Positions 17,274 to 25,028 of a stretch of DNA of 64,000 nt are shown piece by piece. Below the pieces are notes generated by a model that was given only the letters and a program-made list of their open reading frames with translations, was not told the origin of the DNA and searched no databases. The translations under genes and the position numbers were made by a program. Position 1 is the stretch's first letter, and every line of letters starts with the position of its first letter. The DNA comes from an uncultured Clostridia bacterium. GTDB taxonomy: Bacteria; Bacillota; Clostridia; Oscillospirales; Acutalibacteraceae. Location of the stretch: NCBI GenBank assembly GCA_945876745.1, contig CAMCPL010000001.1, positions 248,001 through 312,000 of the forward strand, in the 5' to 3' direction.

Positions 17274-18338
17274 ATGCAAATGACTTTTCGTTGGTTTGGC
17301 AAGGAGAAGGATACCGTTACTCTTGAACAAATCAAGCAAATTCCGAATGTTGTCGGCGTTGTTCCTGCGCTTCACGATTTGCCGGCAGGCGAGGCGTGGA
17401 CTATGGACAGAGTTCAGGCTATGTATGACGAGATTACTGCCGCAGGGCTGACTATGGAATGTATCGAGAGCGTGAATGTTCACGAGGATATCAAAATCGG
17501 TTTGCCTACCAGAGACAAGTATATCGAAAACTACAAGACTTCTATTCGCAATCTTGCAAAGGTCGGAGTTAAGGTTATATGCTATAACTTTATGCCGGTG
17601 TTTGACTGGACAAGAACTGATTTGTATATGCCGCTTGAGGACGGCTCCACCTGTCTGTGCTACGACGGCAAGCAGGTTGAGGGTAAGTCGCCTGAGGATA
17701 TGTTCAAGGAGATAGACGATAATTCAAACGGTTATGCAATGCCCGGCTGGGAAACCGAAAGGATGGGCGAAATCAAGGAGCTGTTTGAAAAATATAAGGG
17801 CGTTACCGCAGACGATTTGTGGGAAAATCTTAAATATTTCCTTGAGGCAATTATGCCTGTTTGCGAGGAATGTGACGTTAAAATGGCTATTCATCCGGAC
17901 GATCCGCCCTGGAGCATTTTCGGTCTTCCTCGTATAATCACAGGCAAGGATGCTATTGAAAAGCTGCTTAATATGGTGCCGTCGAAGTATAACGGAATTA
18001 CACTTTGCACAGGTTCTTTGGGTGCAAGTCCGAATAATGATATGGTTGAGATTATTAAGACGGCGAAGGATAGAATTTATTTTGCTCATCTTCGCAATGT
18101 TCAGATTAATAATCAATGGTTTAACGAAACCTCTCACGAAAGCAATGCAGGCTCGCTCGATATGTACGAGATTGTAAAGGCTTTGCAGGAGGTTGGATTT
18201 GACGGCTATATCCGTCCCGACCACGGCAGAATGATTTGGGGCGAGGTTGCAAGACCGGGCTACGGACTTTTCGACAGAGCGCTCGGCGTATCGTATCTCA
18301 ACGGTCTTTGGGAAGCAGTTGAAAAAAGCAGAAAATAA
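17274..18338 (+). CDS. uxuA: Mannonate dehydratase
   Basis: A 354-residue enzyme that dehydrates D-mannonate to 2-keto-3-deoxygluconate in hexuronate catabolism. It begins MQMTFRWFGKEKDTVTL, as UxuA proteins do. It carries the metal- and substrate-binding segments ESVNVHEDIK, AIHPDDPPWSIFGLPRI, LCTGSLGA, YFAHLRNVQ and GYIRPDHGRMIWGE. The start ATG is seven bases after a perfect AAGGAGG; the upstream in-frame TTG is discarded. The partner oxidoreductase follows after 27 bases. The other enzymes of the pathway (uxaC, kdgK, kdgA) are at 56.7-60 kb. Confidence 0.95.
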   Translation: MQMTFRWFGKEKDTVTLEQIKQIPNVVGVVPALHDLPAGEAWTMDRVQAMYDEITAAGLTMECIESVNVHEDIKIGLPTRDKYIENYKTSIRNLAKVGVKVICYNFMPVFDWTRTDLYMPLEDGSTCLCYDGKQVEGKSPEDMFKEIDDNSNGYAMPGWETERMGEIKELFEKYKGVTADDLWENLKYFLEAIMPVCEECDVKMAIHPDDPPWSIFGLPRIITGKDAIEKLLNMVPSKYNGITLCTGSLGASPNNDMVEIIKTAKDRIYFAHLRNVQINNQWFNETSHESNAGSLDMYEIVKALQEVGFDGYIRPDHGRMIWGEVARPGYGLFDRALGVSYLNGLWEAVEKSRK

Positions 18339-18365
18339 AAATCAGATTGTAAAAAAGGTGATATT

Positions 18366-19214
18366 ATGACACACGAGAACTTAAAAGGCAGAGTTGCGGT
18401 TGTAACAGGCGGCGGCGGTGTTCTTTGCGGAAGCTTTGCAAAGACCTTGGCAAAGCAGGGCTGCAAGGTTGCCGTGCTTGATTTGAACGAGCAAGCGGCT
18501 CAAAAATGTGCTGACGAAATTATTGCCGACGGCGGCGAGGCTATTGCGGTAGGCTGTAATGTTTTGGAAATTGAGTCGATGCAAAAGGCAAGAGATATTA
18601 TTGCCGAAAAGCTCGGCACCTGCGATATTCTTCTTAACGGCGCAGGCGGCAACAACCCAAAGGGAACGACAACAAAGGACACTCTTGAAAAGATTGACCT
18701 TGTTCAAAAGGACGAGAATATCAAGACATTTTTCGACCTTGATCCCAACGGTATTTCGTTTGTGTTCAATTTGAACTTCCTCGGAACTCTTATTCCTACA
18801 CAGGTTTTTGCAAGAGATATGGTTGAAAAGGAAAATGCCTGCATAGTTATGGTAACTTCAATGAATGCATTTCGTCCGCTTACACGTATCCCTGCATATT
18901 CAGCGGCAAAGGCGGCTGTTAAGAACTTTACCGAGTGGATGGCTGTGCATTTTGCACCGATGGGTATAAGAGTAAACGCCATTGCTCCCGGCTTTTTCTC
19001 AACAAAGCAGAATGCAGCTCTTCTTTGGAACGAGGACGGTACTCCGACAGCACGTACGGAAAAAATTCTTGCGGCAACTCCGATGGATCGCTTCGGCGAG
19101 CCCGAAGAGCTTGACGGAACGCTTCTGTTCCTTTGCGACGAAGCATATTCCGGCTTTATCACCGGCGTAAACATTCCGGTTGACGGTGGCTTTAACGCAT
19201 ATTCGGGCGTATAA
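18366..19214 (+). CDS. uxuB: SDR-type D-mannonate oxidoreductase (fructuronate reductase)
   Basis: A 282-residue short-chain dehydrogenase: Rossmann glycine motif TGGGGVLCG near residue 18, LLNGAGGNNP, catalytic YSAAK (Tyr/Lys) near residue 179, and APGFFSTKQN. The position directly after uxuA indicates fructuronate reduction to mannonate, the role of SDR-type UxuB enzymes in Firmicutes and Thermotoga. This is not the long-chain UxuB of E. coli, so the symbol marks function rather than homology. Gluconate 5-dehydrogenase-like activity is the main alternative. It starts after AGGTGAT and ends at a strong bidirectional terminator. Confidence 0.85.
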   Translation: MTHENLKGRVAVVTGGGGVLCGSFAKTLAKQGCKVAVLDLNEQAAQKCADEIIADGGEAIAVGCNVLEIESMQKARDIIAEKLGTCDILLNGAGGNNPKGTTTKDTLEKIDLVQKDENIKTFFDLDPNGISFVFNLNFLGTLIPTQVFARDMVEKENACIVMVTSMNAFRPLTRIPAYSAAKAAVKNFTEWMAVHFAPMGIRVNAIAPGFFSTKQNAALLWNEDGTPTARTEKILAATPMDRFGEPEELDGTLLFLCDEAYSGFITGVNIPVDGGFNAYSGV

Positions 19215-19233
19215 AATAAACTCAAATTAAACT

Positions 19234-19269
19234 AAAATCGGGATTCACTTAAGGGTGAATCCCGATTTT
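19234..19269. terminator. Bidirectional terminator between uxuB and the histidine kinase gene
   Basis: A 15-bp stem (AAAATCGGGATTCAC / GTGAATCCCGATTTT) with a six-base loop. It is A-rich on one side and T-rich on the other, between convergent genes. Confidence 0.93.
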
Positions 19270-19280
19270 GTTGCGTTTAA

Positions 19281-20939
19281 TTAATTTTTTGGGAATGTTA
19301 CGGTTATTGTCGTTCCCTGAGATACAACGCTTTCGGTTGTTATTGAAGCGTTGTGAAGCATTGCGGCGTGCTTTACGATTGAAAGACCCAAGCCTGTGCC
19401 GCCGATTTGCTTTGAACGGCTTTTGTCAACGCAGTAAAAGCGTTCAAAAACTCTGTCAATATGCTCCTTGGGTATGCCGATTCCCGTGTCCGCAACCGTG
19501 AGCGTAACTGTGTCGGTGTTGTCTGTTACGGTTATGTCAACCTTACCGTCTGCACGGTTATACTTGATAGCATTGTCGCACAGGTTGTAGATTATCTGCG
19601 TTAGCATTGCAGGGTAACCGCTGATTACTGCATTGTCGCCTGAAACGGATATTTTTACATCGGCTTGTGTTGCTTCGTTCGATAGTGACAAAGCAACGTC
19701 GTTTGCCGCATCAAGCAGATTAACCTGCTCCTTTTTCATATTCTCAACGCCCTCGTCGAGATGCGAAAGATTGATAATATCCTCAACAAGCGTTATCATT
19801 CTTTGAGCCTGAGTATAAATTTTGTTTGCAAATTCGGGCACGTCCTCGCTTTTGACCATATTGTTCGACATAAGCTCGGCACAGCCTGCAATGGTATGAA
19901 GCGGCGTTTTCAGCTCGTGGGAAACATTTGCCGTAAACTCTCTGCGAAGCTGCTGGGCTTTTTCCTTTTGAGTGACGTTCATCAGCAGTAATACTGTTCC
20001 CGATACGTTTGAATGGGATATAATCGGGCTTGCGTTGAGCTGGTATTTTTCACCAGACAGCTCAATGATTTTTTCGCAGTATTCGCCCTTGCCCGATTTC
20101 AAAAGCAGCTCCTGAAGCTCCTGACTTGAATAAACGGAGAGTATGAATTTTCCGATACAAAACGGGTTGGTGTTCAGTATTTTTTGCGCCGAAGGGTTTA
20201 TGCTCAATATCTCACATTCGCTGTTGAGCAGGATTATTCCCTCTGCCATACCCTGCGTTACGGCGTCAAATTCCTTTTGCTTTTGCTTTAGCTCGTCGCG
20301 TTGGAGCTTTATTTGTCGCTTTTGAGCGTTGAGCCTTTCCAATACAGGAGTAAGCTCCTCGTATTCCTTGTTGTTCATCGGCTCGTCAAGGTCAAGACTG
20401 TTCAGCGGTTCGACTATTTTTTTCGACAGTCTGTATGCCAAAATCAGCGACAAAACAAGCGCTATTACAAATACTATCAACAGCGGCTGAAGCATACTCA
20501 AAAGCAGAGTGAAAACTGTTTTTTGTGCAACCGAAAGGCGAAGCACTGTGCCGTCGTTCATTTTCTTCGCACAGTAAAGCGAGCGTTGAAGCAGAGTTTT
20601 TGAATATCTTGTGCTTTCTCCCATTCCGTTGCTTAAAGCCTGCTTGACCTCTTCGCGCTCAAGGTGATTTTCCATATTGCTAAGGTCACCCTGACTGTCA
20701 TACAAAACCGTGCCGTCGGTATCAATCCAGGTTATACGAAGCGAGTCTGCCTTGAGATTTTCAAAATATCCTGCACCCTCGTTTGCTACACCCTGCGCCG
20801 CAAGATTTGTTTGAGCCTGAAGCTGTGTTTGCTGAACGCCGGTGAAATAGTTATAAAGCGCACCCATAATGCATATTGCCGACGCAACGAAAACACCGAG
20901 CGCAACTATGTATATACTTCTGAAAATTCGCTTTGTCAT
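19281..20939 (-). CDS. PhoR-type sensor histidine kinase
   Basis: A 552-residue membrane kinase. One transmembrane helix is near residues 8-30. An extracytoplasmic sensor of about 130 residues follows, then a second helix near 165-190. A linker helix with LAYRLSKKIVEPLNSL leads to a PAS domain (GMAEGIILLNSECEILSINPSA...). HisKA follows with the phospho-acceptor in VSHELKTPLHTIAG, then HATPase with NLCDNAIKYN, DTGIGIPKEH and GGTGLGLSIVKH. The domain order matches PhoR/WalK-type kinases. It overlaps its response regulator gene by four bases (ATGA). Phosphate sensing is suggested by resemblance only; no pst genes are nearby. Confidence 0.93.
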   Translation of the reverse strand: MTKRIFRSIYIVALGVFVASAICIMGALYNYFTGVQQTQLQAQTNLAAQGVANEGAGYFENLKADSLRITWIDTDGTVLYDSQGDLSNMENHLEREEVKQALSNGMGESTRYSKTLLQRSLYCAKKMNDGTVLRLSVAQKTVFTLLLSMLQPLLIVFVIALVLSLILAYRLSKKIVEPLNSLDLDEPMNNKEYEELTPVLERLNAQKRQIKLQRDELKQKQKEFDAVTQGMAEGIILLNSECEILSINPSAQKILNTNPFCIGKFILSVYSSQELQELLLKSGKGEYCEKIIELSGEKYQLNASPIISHSNVSGTVLLLMNVTQKEKAQQLRREFTANVSHELKTPLHTIAGCAELMSNNMVKSEDVPEFANKIYTQAQRMITLVEDIINLSHLDEGVENMKKEQVNLLDAANDVALSLSNEATQADVKISVSGDNAVISGYPAMLTQIIYNLCDNAIKYNRADGKVDITVTDNTDTVTLTVADTGIGIPKEHIDRVFERFYCVDKSRSKQIGGTGLGLSIVKHAAMLHNASITTESVVSQGTTITVTFPKN

Positions 20940-21610
20940 AATGCTTTCTCCATTCTGTAACCGACTCCACGTACCGTTTGAATATAATCGGAGCAGGACT
21001 TCAGCTTTGTGCGAAGCGTGCCGATATGAACGTCGACGGTTCTTGTTTCTCCGAGATACTCCGTTCCCCAAACCGATTTGAGTAGTTCGTCACGGCTGAA
21101 AACAATTCCCGGATTTTCCATAAAAATCTTGAGCAGGTCGTATTCCTTTAGCGTCAGTTCAACTCTCTCACCGGCTGAAAAAACGGTGTGCTCGCTTGTG
21201 TTAAGCGTCAAAAGACCGATTTTTATTTCTGTCGACGATACTGCGCCTTTGCTTCTTCTCAAAACCGCCTTTACTCTTGAAACCATTTCGAGCATACCGA
21301 ACGGCTTTGCAAGGTAATCGTCGGCGCCGAGGTCAAGACCGACAACCTTGTCGTATTCCGTGCCCTTTGCAGTTGCCATAATAATCGGAATATCGGCGGT
21401 TGACGGATTTGAACGAAGCTTTGTAAGAATAGAAATTCCGTCCTCGTCGGGCAGCATAATGTCAAGCATAATAAGCTCGGGGCATTGCTGAGTCAACGCA
21501 TCATACAAGCCTTGGGCATTATCAAAGCCGCAAGCTTTGAAGCCGGAGGTATTAAGCGCATATATCATTAAATCACGAATTGAGCTGTCGTCTTCTACAC
21601 AATAAATCAT
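20936..21610 (-). CDS. PhoB/OmpR-family response regulator
   Basis: A 224-residue regulator: receiver domain starting MIYCVEDDSS with phospho-acceptor Asp in MLDIMLPDEDG and the K in YLAKPFGMLE, then a winged-helix DNA-binding domain (LTLKEYDLLKIF, FSRDELLKSVWG, RTVDVHIGTLRTKL, VRGVGYRME). This matches the PhoB/PhoP class. The ATG at 21610 follows AGGAG; the longer open frame upstream crosses the palindromic repeat and is rejected. The kinase gene is translationally coupled downstream. Confidence 0.95.
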   Translation of the reverse strand: MIYCVEDDSSIRDLMIYALNTSGFKACGFDNAQGLYDALTQQCPELIMLDIMLPDEDGISILTKLRSNPSTADIPIIMATAKGTEYDKVVGLDLGADDYLAKPFGMLEMVSRVKAVLRRSKGAVSSTEIKIGLLTLNTSEHTVFSAGERVELTLKEYDLLKIFMENPGIVFSRDELLKSVWGTEYLGETRTVDVHIGTLRTKLKSCSDYIQTVRGVGYRMEKAL

Positions 21611-21740
21611 ATTTTTACTCCTGCTTGATAAAAAAGCATAAAAACTTACAATATACCTTATGAGCTTATTATACAACAGATTGTTAAAATTGATAAGCAT
21701 AATATTGTAAAATTCTTGTAAAGCAAAATCCCAAAACCCA

Positions 21741-21773
21741 AAACCACCAAAGGGGACGGTTCCCTTTGGTGGT
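21741..21773. repeat. Palindromic GGGGACGG repeat, single copy C
   Basis: One palindromic unit, ACCACCAAAGGGG...CCCTTTGGTGGT, located ten bases beyond the sleB-like stop codon and 130 bases upstream of the response regulator. It can form a 14-bp hairpin in RNA of either strand and may terminate the sleB-like transcript. Confidence 0.85.
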
Positions 21774-21782
21774 GACAAGGCT

Positions 21783-22487
21783 CTATATGCAGAATTTGTG
21801 GTTTCCGATAACCTTTATTACCGTTCGGGAGTGCATAAAGGCGTCGTTTGTTTTGGAAGCGTTGAAGTAGTAGATTGCGCCGCCCGACGGATCCCAGCCG
21901 TTGAGAGCGTCACGAGCCGCACGCTTTGACGATTCGGCTACCGGCTGATACCAGTTCGAGTCATTAACGCAGGAAAACGCACCCTTTTGATAAACAACGC
22001 CCGAAAGTGTATCGGGAAATGACGGATGGGCTACTCTGTTGAGTATAACTGCGCCTACGGCAACCTGTCCCTCGTAGCTTTCGCCTCTTGCCTCTGCGGA
22101 AATAACCTTTGCCAAAAGCTCAACATCTGCATTGCTGTATGAGCCGCTTCCCGTACCGCCGGAATTTGTGATACCGAGATACAAAAGCGTTGTTTTTCCG
22201 CATATTCCGTCAGCCGTTATTCCGCAGTTTCTCTGAAAGGAGGTGACGGCGTTTTTTGTTTGTGTTCCGTAAATGCCGTCGACCGAGCCTTTGTAGTAGC
22301 CGAGAGATTTTAGCTTTTGTTGAATTTGCTTAACCTCGCTGCCGCTTGAGCCGAGCCTTGAAAGCGCAAAAACGCTCTCTTCCTTAATAAAATTATCGTA
22401 TACCGCACGGCTTGAAGCCGCAATACCGATAATAACAACAACCGCAAGCAGTATTGCAAGCAGGTTTTTCGTAGCCTTTTTTGACAT
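21783..22487 (-). CDS. SleB-like spore cortex-lytic / cell wall hydrolase
   Basis: A 234-residue protein: N-terminal hydrophobic segment (LLAILLAVVVIIGIAASS), a peptidoglycan-binding domain at ~45-105 (GSEVKQIQQKLKSLGYY, GIYGTQTKNAVTSFQ), a Ser/Gly linker, and a C-terminal Hydrolase_2 domain with AKVISAEARGESYEGQ, GAVILNRVAHPSFP and KGAFSCV. This is the domain layout of SleB germination lytic transglycosylases; close relatives are also called CwlJ-like. The start follows AGAGGG. A small membrane-protein gene lies upstream where ypeB might be expected, but it is not YpeB. Confidence 0.9.
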   Translation of the reverse strand: MSKKATKNLLAILLAVVVIIGIAASSRAVYDNFIKEESVFALSRLGSSGSEVKQIQQKLKSLGYYKGSVDGIYGTQTKNAVTSFQRNCGITADGICGKTTLLYLGITNSGGTGSGSYSNADVELLAKVISAEARGESYEGQVAVGAVILNRVAHPSFPDTLSGVVYQKGAFSCVNDSNWYQPVAESSKRAARDALNGWDPSGGAIYYFNASKTNDAFMHSRTVIKVIGNHKFCI

Positions 22488-22501
22488 TGTATCGCCCTCT
22501 T

Positions 22502-22774
22502 TTAGGAAATAATTAAGTTCAACATAAATACAACTGCAACGCCTGCCATAGCAGAAAGCAGTGCCGAGCAAACGGCAGAAATGATTTGGCGTTTTGTTTT
22601 TCTTGATTTCGGAGGCTTGACGGCGGTTGAAGCGCTGATTTTTTCTGCTTCGGCTCTCAGCTTTCGCTCGTCTGTATCGCTTGATGACGAACGTACGAAA
22701 AATATGATTTTTTCAAAATACGGTGAGTCGGTGTTTGTGATTTCGAGTATTTGCTTGTTAACTCCTTTTAGCAT
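22502..22774 (-). CDS. Small membrane protein upstream of sleB-like gene
   Basis: A 90-residue protein of unknown family. The N-terminal half is soluble (MLKGVNKQILEITNTDSPYF), the middle is basic and polar (PPKSRKTKRQ), and the last ~25 residues form one transmembrane helix (AVCSALLSAMAGVAVVFMLN). It starts after AAAGGAAA and ends 14 bases before the SleB-like start, so cotranscription is likely. An association with the cell wall hydrolase at the membrane is inferred. Confidence 0.75.
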   Translation of the reverse strand: MLKGVNKQILEITNTDSPYFEKIIFFVRSSSSDTDERKLRAEAEKISASTAVKPPKSRKTKRQIISAVCSALLSAMAGVAVVFMLNLIIS

Positions 22775-23265
22775 TGCAATTTTCCTTTCGTGTAAAAAAT
22801 CTATGTTTGAAATTATACAAATAGTGTTTGAAAATTTTTTCGTTTTTATTCAAAAACAGGAAAATTGATTTTGTTGAAAATGAGCATAAAAAAGTTCTTG
22901 ACAAGGCTGTTGTATAACGATTCGTAATATAAATGCCCGGTGCAAAAATGTGGAAAACTCGGTGGAAAATGTGCAAAAGTCGGCTCAAAGCGGCTGAAAA
23001 TGGGGATTTTTCTATGTTGAAAACTAAAAAATGGGTAAGGTTTCAACATTTTACACATAGTTTTCAACAATTACATCATTTGTAACTTTTTGTGAAATAT
23101 GCCGAAAATGAGAAAAATTTGCCTCGGATTTTTTATTTTTGACAATAATTTATCAATCTGTTTCAAACGCCCTAAAACAGGCGGTTTTGTCGAAATTTGA
23201 CAAAATCGGCGAGGTATACGGTGTGTAAAGAGAATTAACGAATTTTGAAAAATATTATTATCCTC
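22775..23265. other. AT-rich intergenic region with DnaA-box-like and Spo0A-box-like motifs
   Basis: I see no gene in this divergent intergenic space. It contains degenerate DnaA-box-like words (TGTGGAAAA at 22949, TTTTACACA at 23049) and a 12-bp inverted repeat TGTTGAAAACTA / TAGTTTTCAACA (23015-23026, 23058-23069). There is also a word matching the Spo0A box, TTTTGTCGAAAT (23185-23196), itself within TTTTGTC...GACAAAA. Confidence 0.45.
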
Positions 23266-23294
23266 TTTCATTGTCAACAAAAAAATGTTATAAT
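23266..23294 (+). promoter_or_regulatory. Probable promoter of the DNA glycosylase gene
   Basis: A perfect TATAAT at 23289-23294 with a weak -35 (TTTCAT) 17 bases upstream, ending 35 bases before the start codon. Confidence 0.55.
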
Positions 23295-23328
23295 CAACAA
23301 AGAGCAAAATCAAAAAACGGAGCTTGTG

Positions 23329-24147
23329 ATGAGAGTAGAAAGAATTGAAAATAATATAGTTGTAAGCGGTGTTCGTTGCTTCGACCTTGACCTGACTCTC
23401 GACTGCGGTCAGGCGTTTAGGTGGCAAAGGCAGGAGGATTCCTCGTACTGCGGAGTTGCGGGCGGACGTTTTCTGCATATTTCAAAGCAGGATGACAACC
23501 TGATTTTTGAAAACACAACAGATGAAGATTTTTACGGCTTTTGGGTTGACTATTTCGATTTGGAAAAGGATTATGACGAAATTTGTCAAAGGCTGAAAAG
23601 CGATACGCTTTTGTCGTCTACCATTGATGAGTACTACGGAATACGAATACTCAATCAGGAAAGCTGGGAGGCGCTTTGTTCGTTTGTAATCAGCCAGCAA
23701 AATAATATAAAAAGAATTAAGCTGATTATATCCCGTCTTTGCGAAAAATACGGAGACGAATTAGGAAACGGATATTACACTTTTCCGTCAGCTCAAAGAC
23801 TGTCGGAGCTTTCAGTTGAGGATTTCGCCGAGCTTGGAGCAGGGTACAGAGCAAAGTATCTTGAACGCCTTGCAAAAGCCGTTGCCGGCGGTGAAATTGA
23901 TTTGCAGGCGATAAAGGCAATGCCGCTTGAGCAGGCGAAAAAGGAGCTTTTGAAAATTTACGGCGTAGGAACAAAGGTTGCCGACTGTGTTTTGCTTTTC
24001 GGAATGAGATTTTATTCGTGCTGTCCGCTTGATGTTTGGATGAAGCGCGTTATGGAGTATTATCCCGACGGCTTCCCGAAATGTTTTGAGGGAATTGAGG
24101 GAATTGCCCAGCAATATCTTTTCCATTGGGCGAGAAACAATTTATAA
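23329..24147 (+). CDS. 8-oxoguanine DNA glycosylase (OGG1 family)
   Basis: A 272-residue base-excision repair enzyme. The N-terminal domain has DLTLDCGQAFRWQ. The helix-hairpin-helix region reads IYGVGTKVADCVLLFG, with the catalytic lysine (GTK) positioned as in OGG1, and PLDVWMKRVM holds the catalytic aspartate about 19 residues later. SFVISQQNNIKRI is also family-typical. It removes 8-oxo-guanine and nicks the strand by beta-elimination. It starts at ATG after GGAG; upstream in-frame starts lack a ribosome site. It is followed ten bases later by rsmE, probably in the same transcript. Confidence 0.93.
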   Translation: MRVERIENNIVVSGVRCFDLDLTLDCGQAFRWQRQEDSSYCGVAGGRFLHISKQDDNLIFENTTDEDFYGFWVDYFDLEKDYDEICQRLKSDTLLSSTIDEYYGIRILNQESWEALCSFVISQQNNIKRIKLIISRLCEKYGDELGNGYYTFPSAQRLSELSVEDFAELGAGYRAKYLERLAKAVAGGEIDLQAIKAMPLEQAKKELLKIYGVGTKVADCVLLFGMRFYSCCPLDVWMKRVMEYYPDGFPKCFEGIEGIAQQYLFHWARNNL

Positions 24148-24156
24148 GAGGTAATT

Positions 24157-24879
24157 ATGCAAAAATTATTTGTTGACGAAGTAAACGGAGAAAAAATTCT
24201 TCTTGACGGCGAAAGCGCAAGACATATTGCAAAATCCCTGCGTATGAGAGTAGGCGATATGCTTACGGTGACAGACGGCAGGGGCATCGACTACGGTTGT
24301 CAGATAAGTGCGATAGACAGGGAATGCGTTGAGCTGAAAATATGCTATGAAAAGCCGAATACGAGCGAGCCGTCGTGTAGGGTTACGATTTATCAGGGTA
24401 TACCGAAGGGTCAAAAGTTAGAGGATATTATACAAAAATGCGTTGAGCTCGGCGTGTACGAGATTGTGCCGACGCTGACGACGAGGTGCGTCAGCCGTCC
24501 GGAAGAAAAATCCGCTGCTAAAAAAATTCAGCGTTATCAAAAAATTGCGCTCGAAGCCTCACAGCAAAGCGGCAGAGGAATAGTGCCGAAAATATCAGAG
24601 GTTAAGACTATCGCACAGGCTGTTGAAAATGATGAAAGCGAGCTGAAAATCGTCTTTTACGAGGGCGGCGGAGAGCCGCTTCGAGATATTATTTTGCCCG
24701 ATGTTAAGAGCGTTTCGATATATATCGGACCGGAGGGCGGCTTTGAGCACAGCGAGGTTGAGCTGATAGAAAGCGTCGGCGGTGTTCGTGCAACGCTCGG
24801 CAAAAGAATACTTCGCACCCAAACCGCACCCGTCGCCGCCCTCGCTTCAATTATGCTCCTTACCGGCAATCTTGATTGA
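24157..24879 (+). CDS. rsmE: 16S rRNA m3U1498 methyltransferase
   Basis: A 240-residue SPOUT-type methyltransferase. The N-terminal PUA-like part reads MQKLFVDEV and HIAKSLRMRVGD. The catalytic trefoil-knot segments are QGIPKGQKLEDIIQKCVELGV, YIGPEGGFEHSE and LGKRILRTQTAPVAAL. RsmE methylates N3 of U1498 in the decoding centre of 16S rRNA using SAM. Length and motif order are normal. The AGAGG ribosome site precedes the ATG. Confidence 0.96.
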   Translation: MQKLFVDEVNGEKILLDGESARHIAKSLRMRVGDMLTVTDGRGIDYGCQISAIDRECVELKICYEKPNTSEPSCRVTIYQGIPKGQKLEDIIQKCVELGVYEIVPTLTTRCVSRPEEKSAAKKIQRYQKIALEASQQSGRGIVPKISEVKTIAQAVENDESELKIVFYEGGGEPLRDIILPDVKSVSIYIGPEGGFEHSEVELIESVGGVRATLGKRILRTQTAPVAALASIMLLTGNLD

Positions 24880-24907
24880 CGTATTCACATTAATATGTAT
24901 TTCAGTT

Positions 24908-25012
24908 AAAACTTAGGGAACAATTACCCTAAGTTTTAATTATATACTTGATTTTTTTCAAAAGCATTGGTATAATGAGTTAAAAGTTAGGGAACAATAC
25001 ACCTAAATTTTA
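24908..25012. repeat. Duplicated imperfect palindrome flanking a promoter
   Basis: AAAACTTAGGG / CCCTAAGTTTT (24908-24937, loop AACAATTA) is a perfect 11-bp stem that could also terminate rsmE. A second, imperfect copy AAAGTTAGGGAACAAT...CCTAAATTTTAA lies at 24982-25012. The shared word TTAGGGAACAAT in the same orientation marks a direct repeat of one element. Between them lies a promoter, TTGATT-17-TATAAT (24948-24976), so the second copy is at the transcript start. Confidence 0.7.
24948..24976 (+). promoter_or_regulatory. Promoter of the AAA/DUF4143 ATPase gene
   Basis: TTGATT-17-TATAAT, placed between the two palindrome copies described at 24908-25012. Confidence 0.8.
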
Positions 25013-25028
25013 AGTAAGGATGACTGAT

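Noticed and set aside
20940-21071. Extended N terminus of the histidine kinase
   Set aside because: It would overlap the response regulator's C-terminal codons by far more than the clear ATGA junction and lacks a ribosome site.
22945-23070. Chromosomal replication origin
   Set aside because: The DnaA-box-like words are degenerate and the usual dnaA/dnaN neighbours are absent; kept only as a low-interest finding.
23071-23478. Minus-strand 135-residue open frame
   Set aside because: Low-complexity translation, no ribosome site, and it overlaps the confident DNA glycosylase gene.
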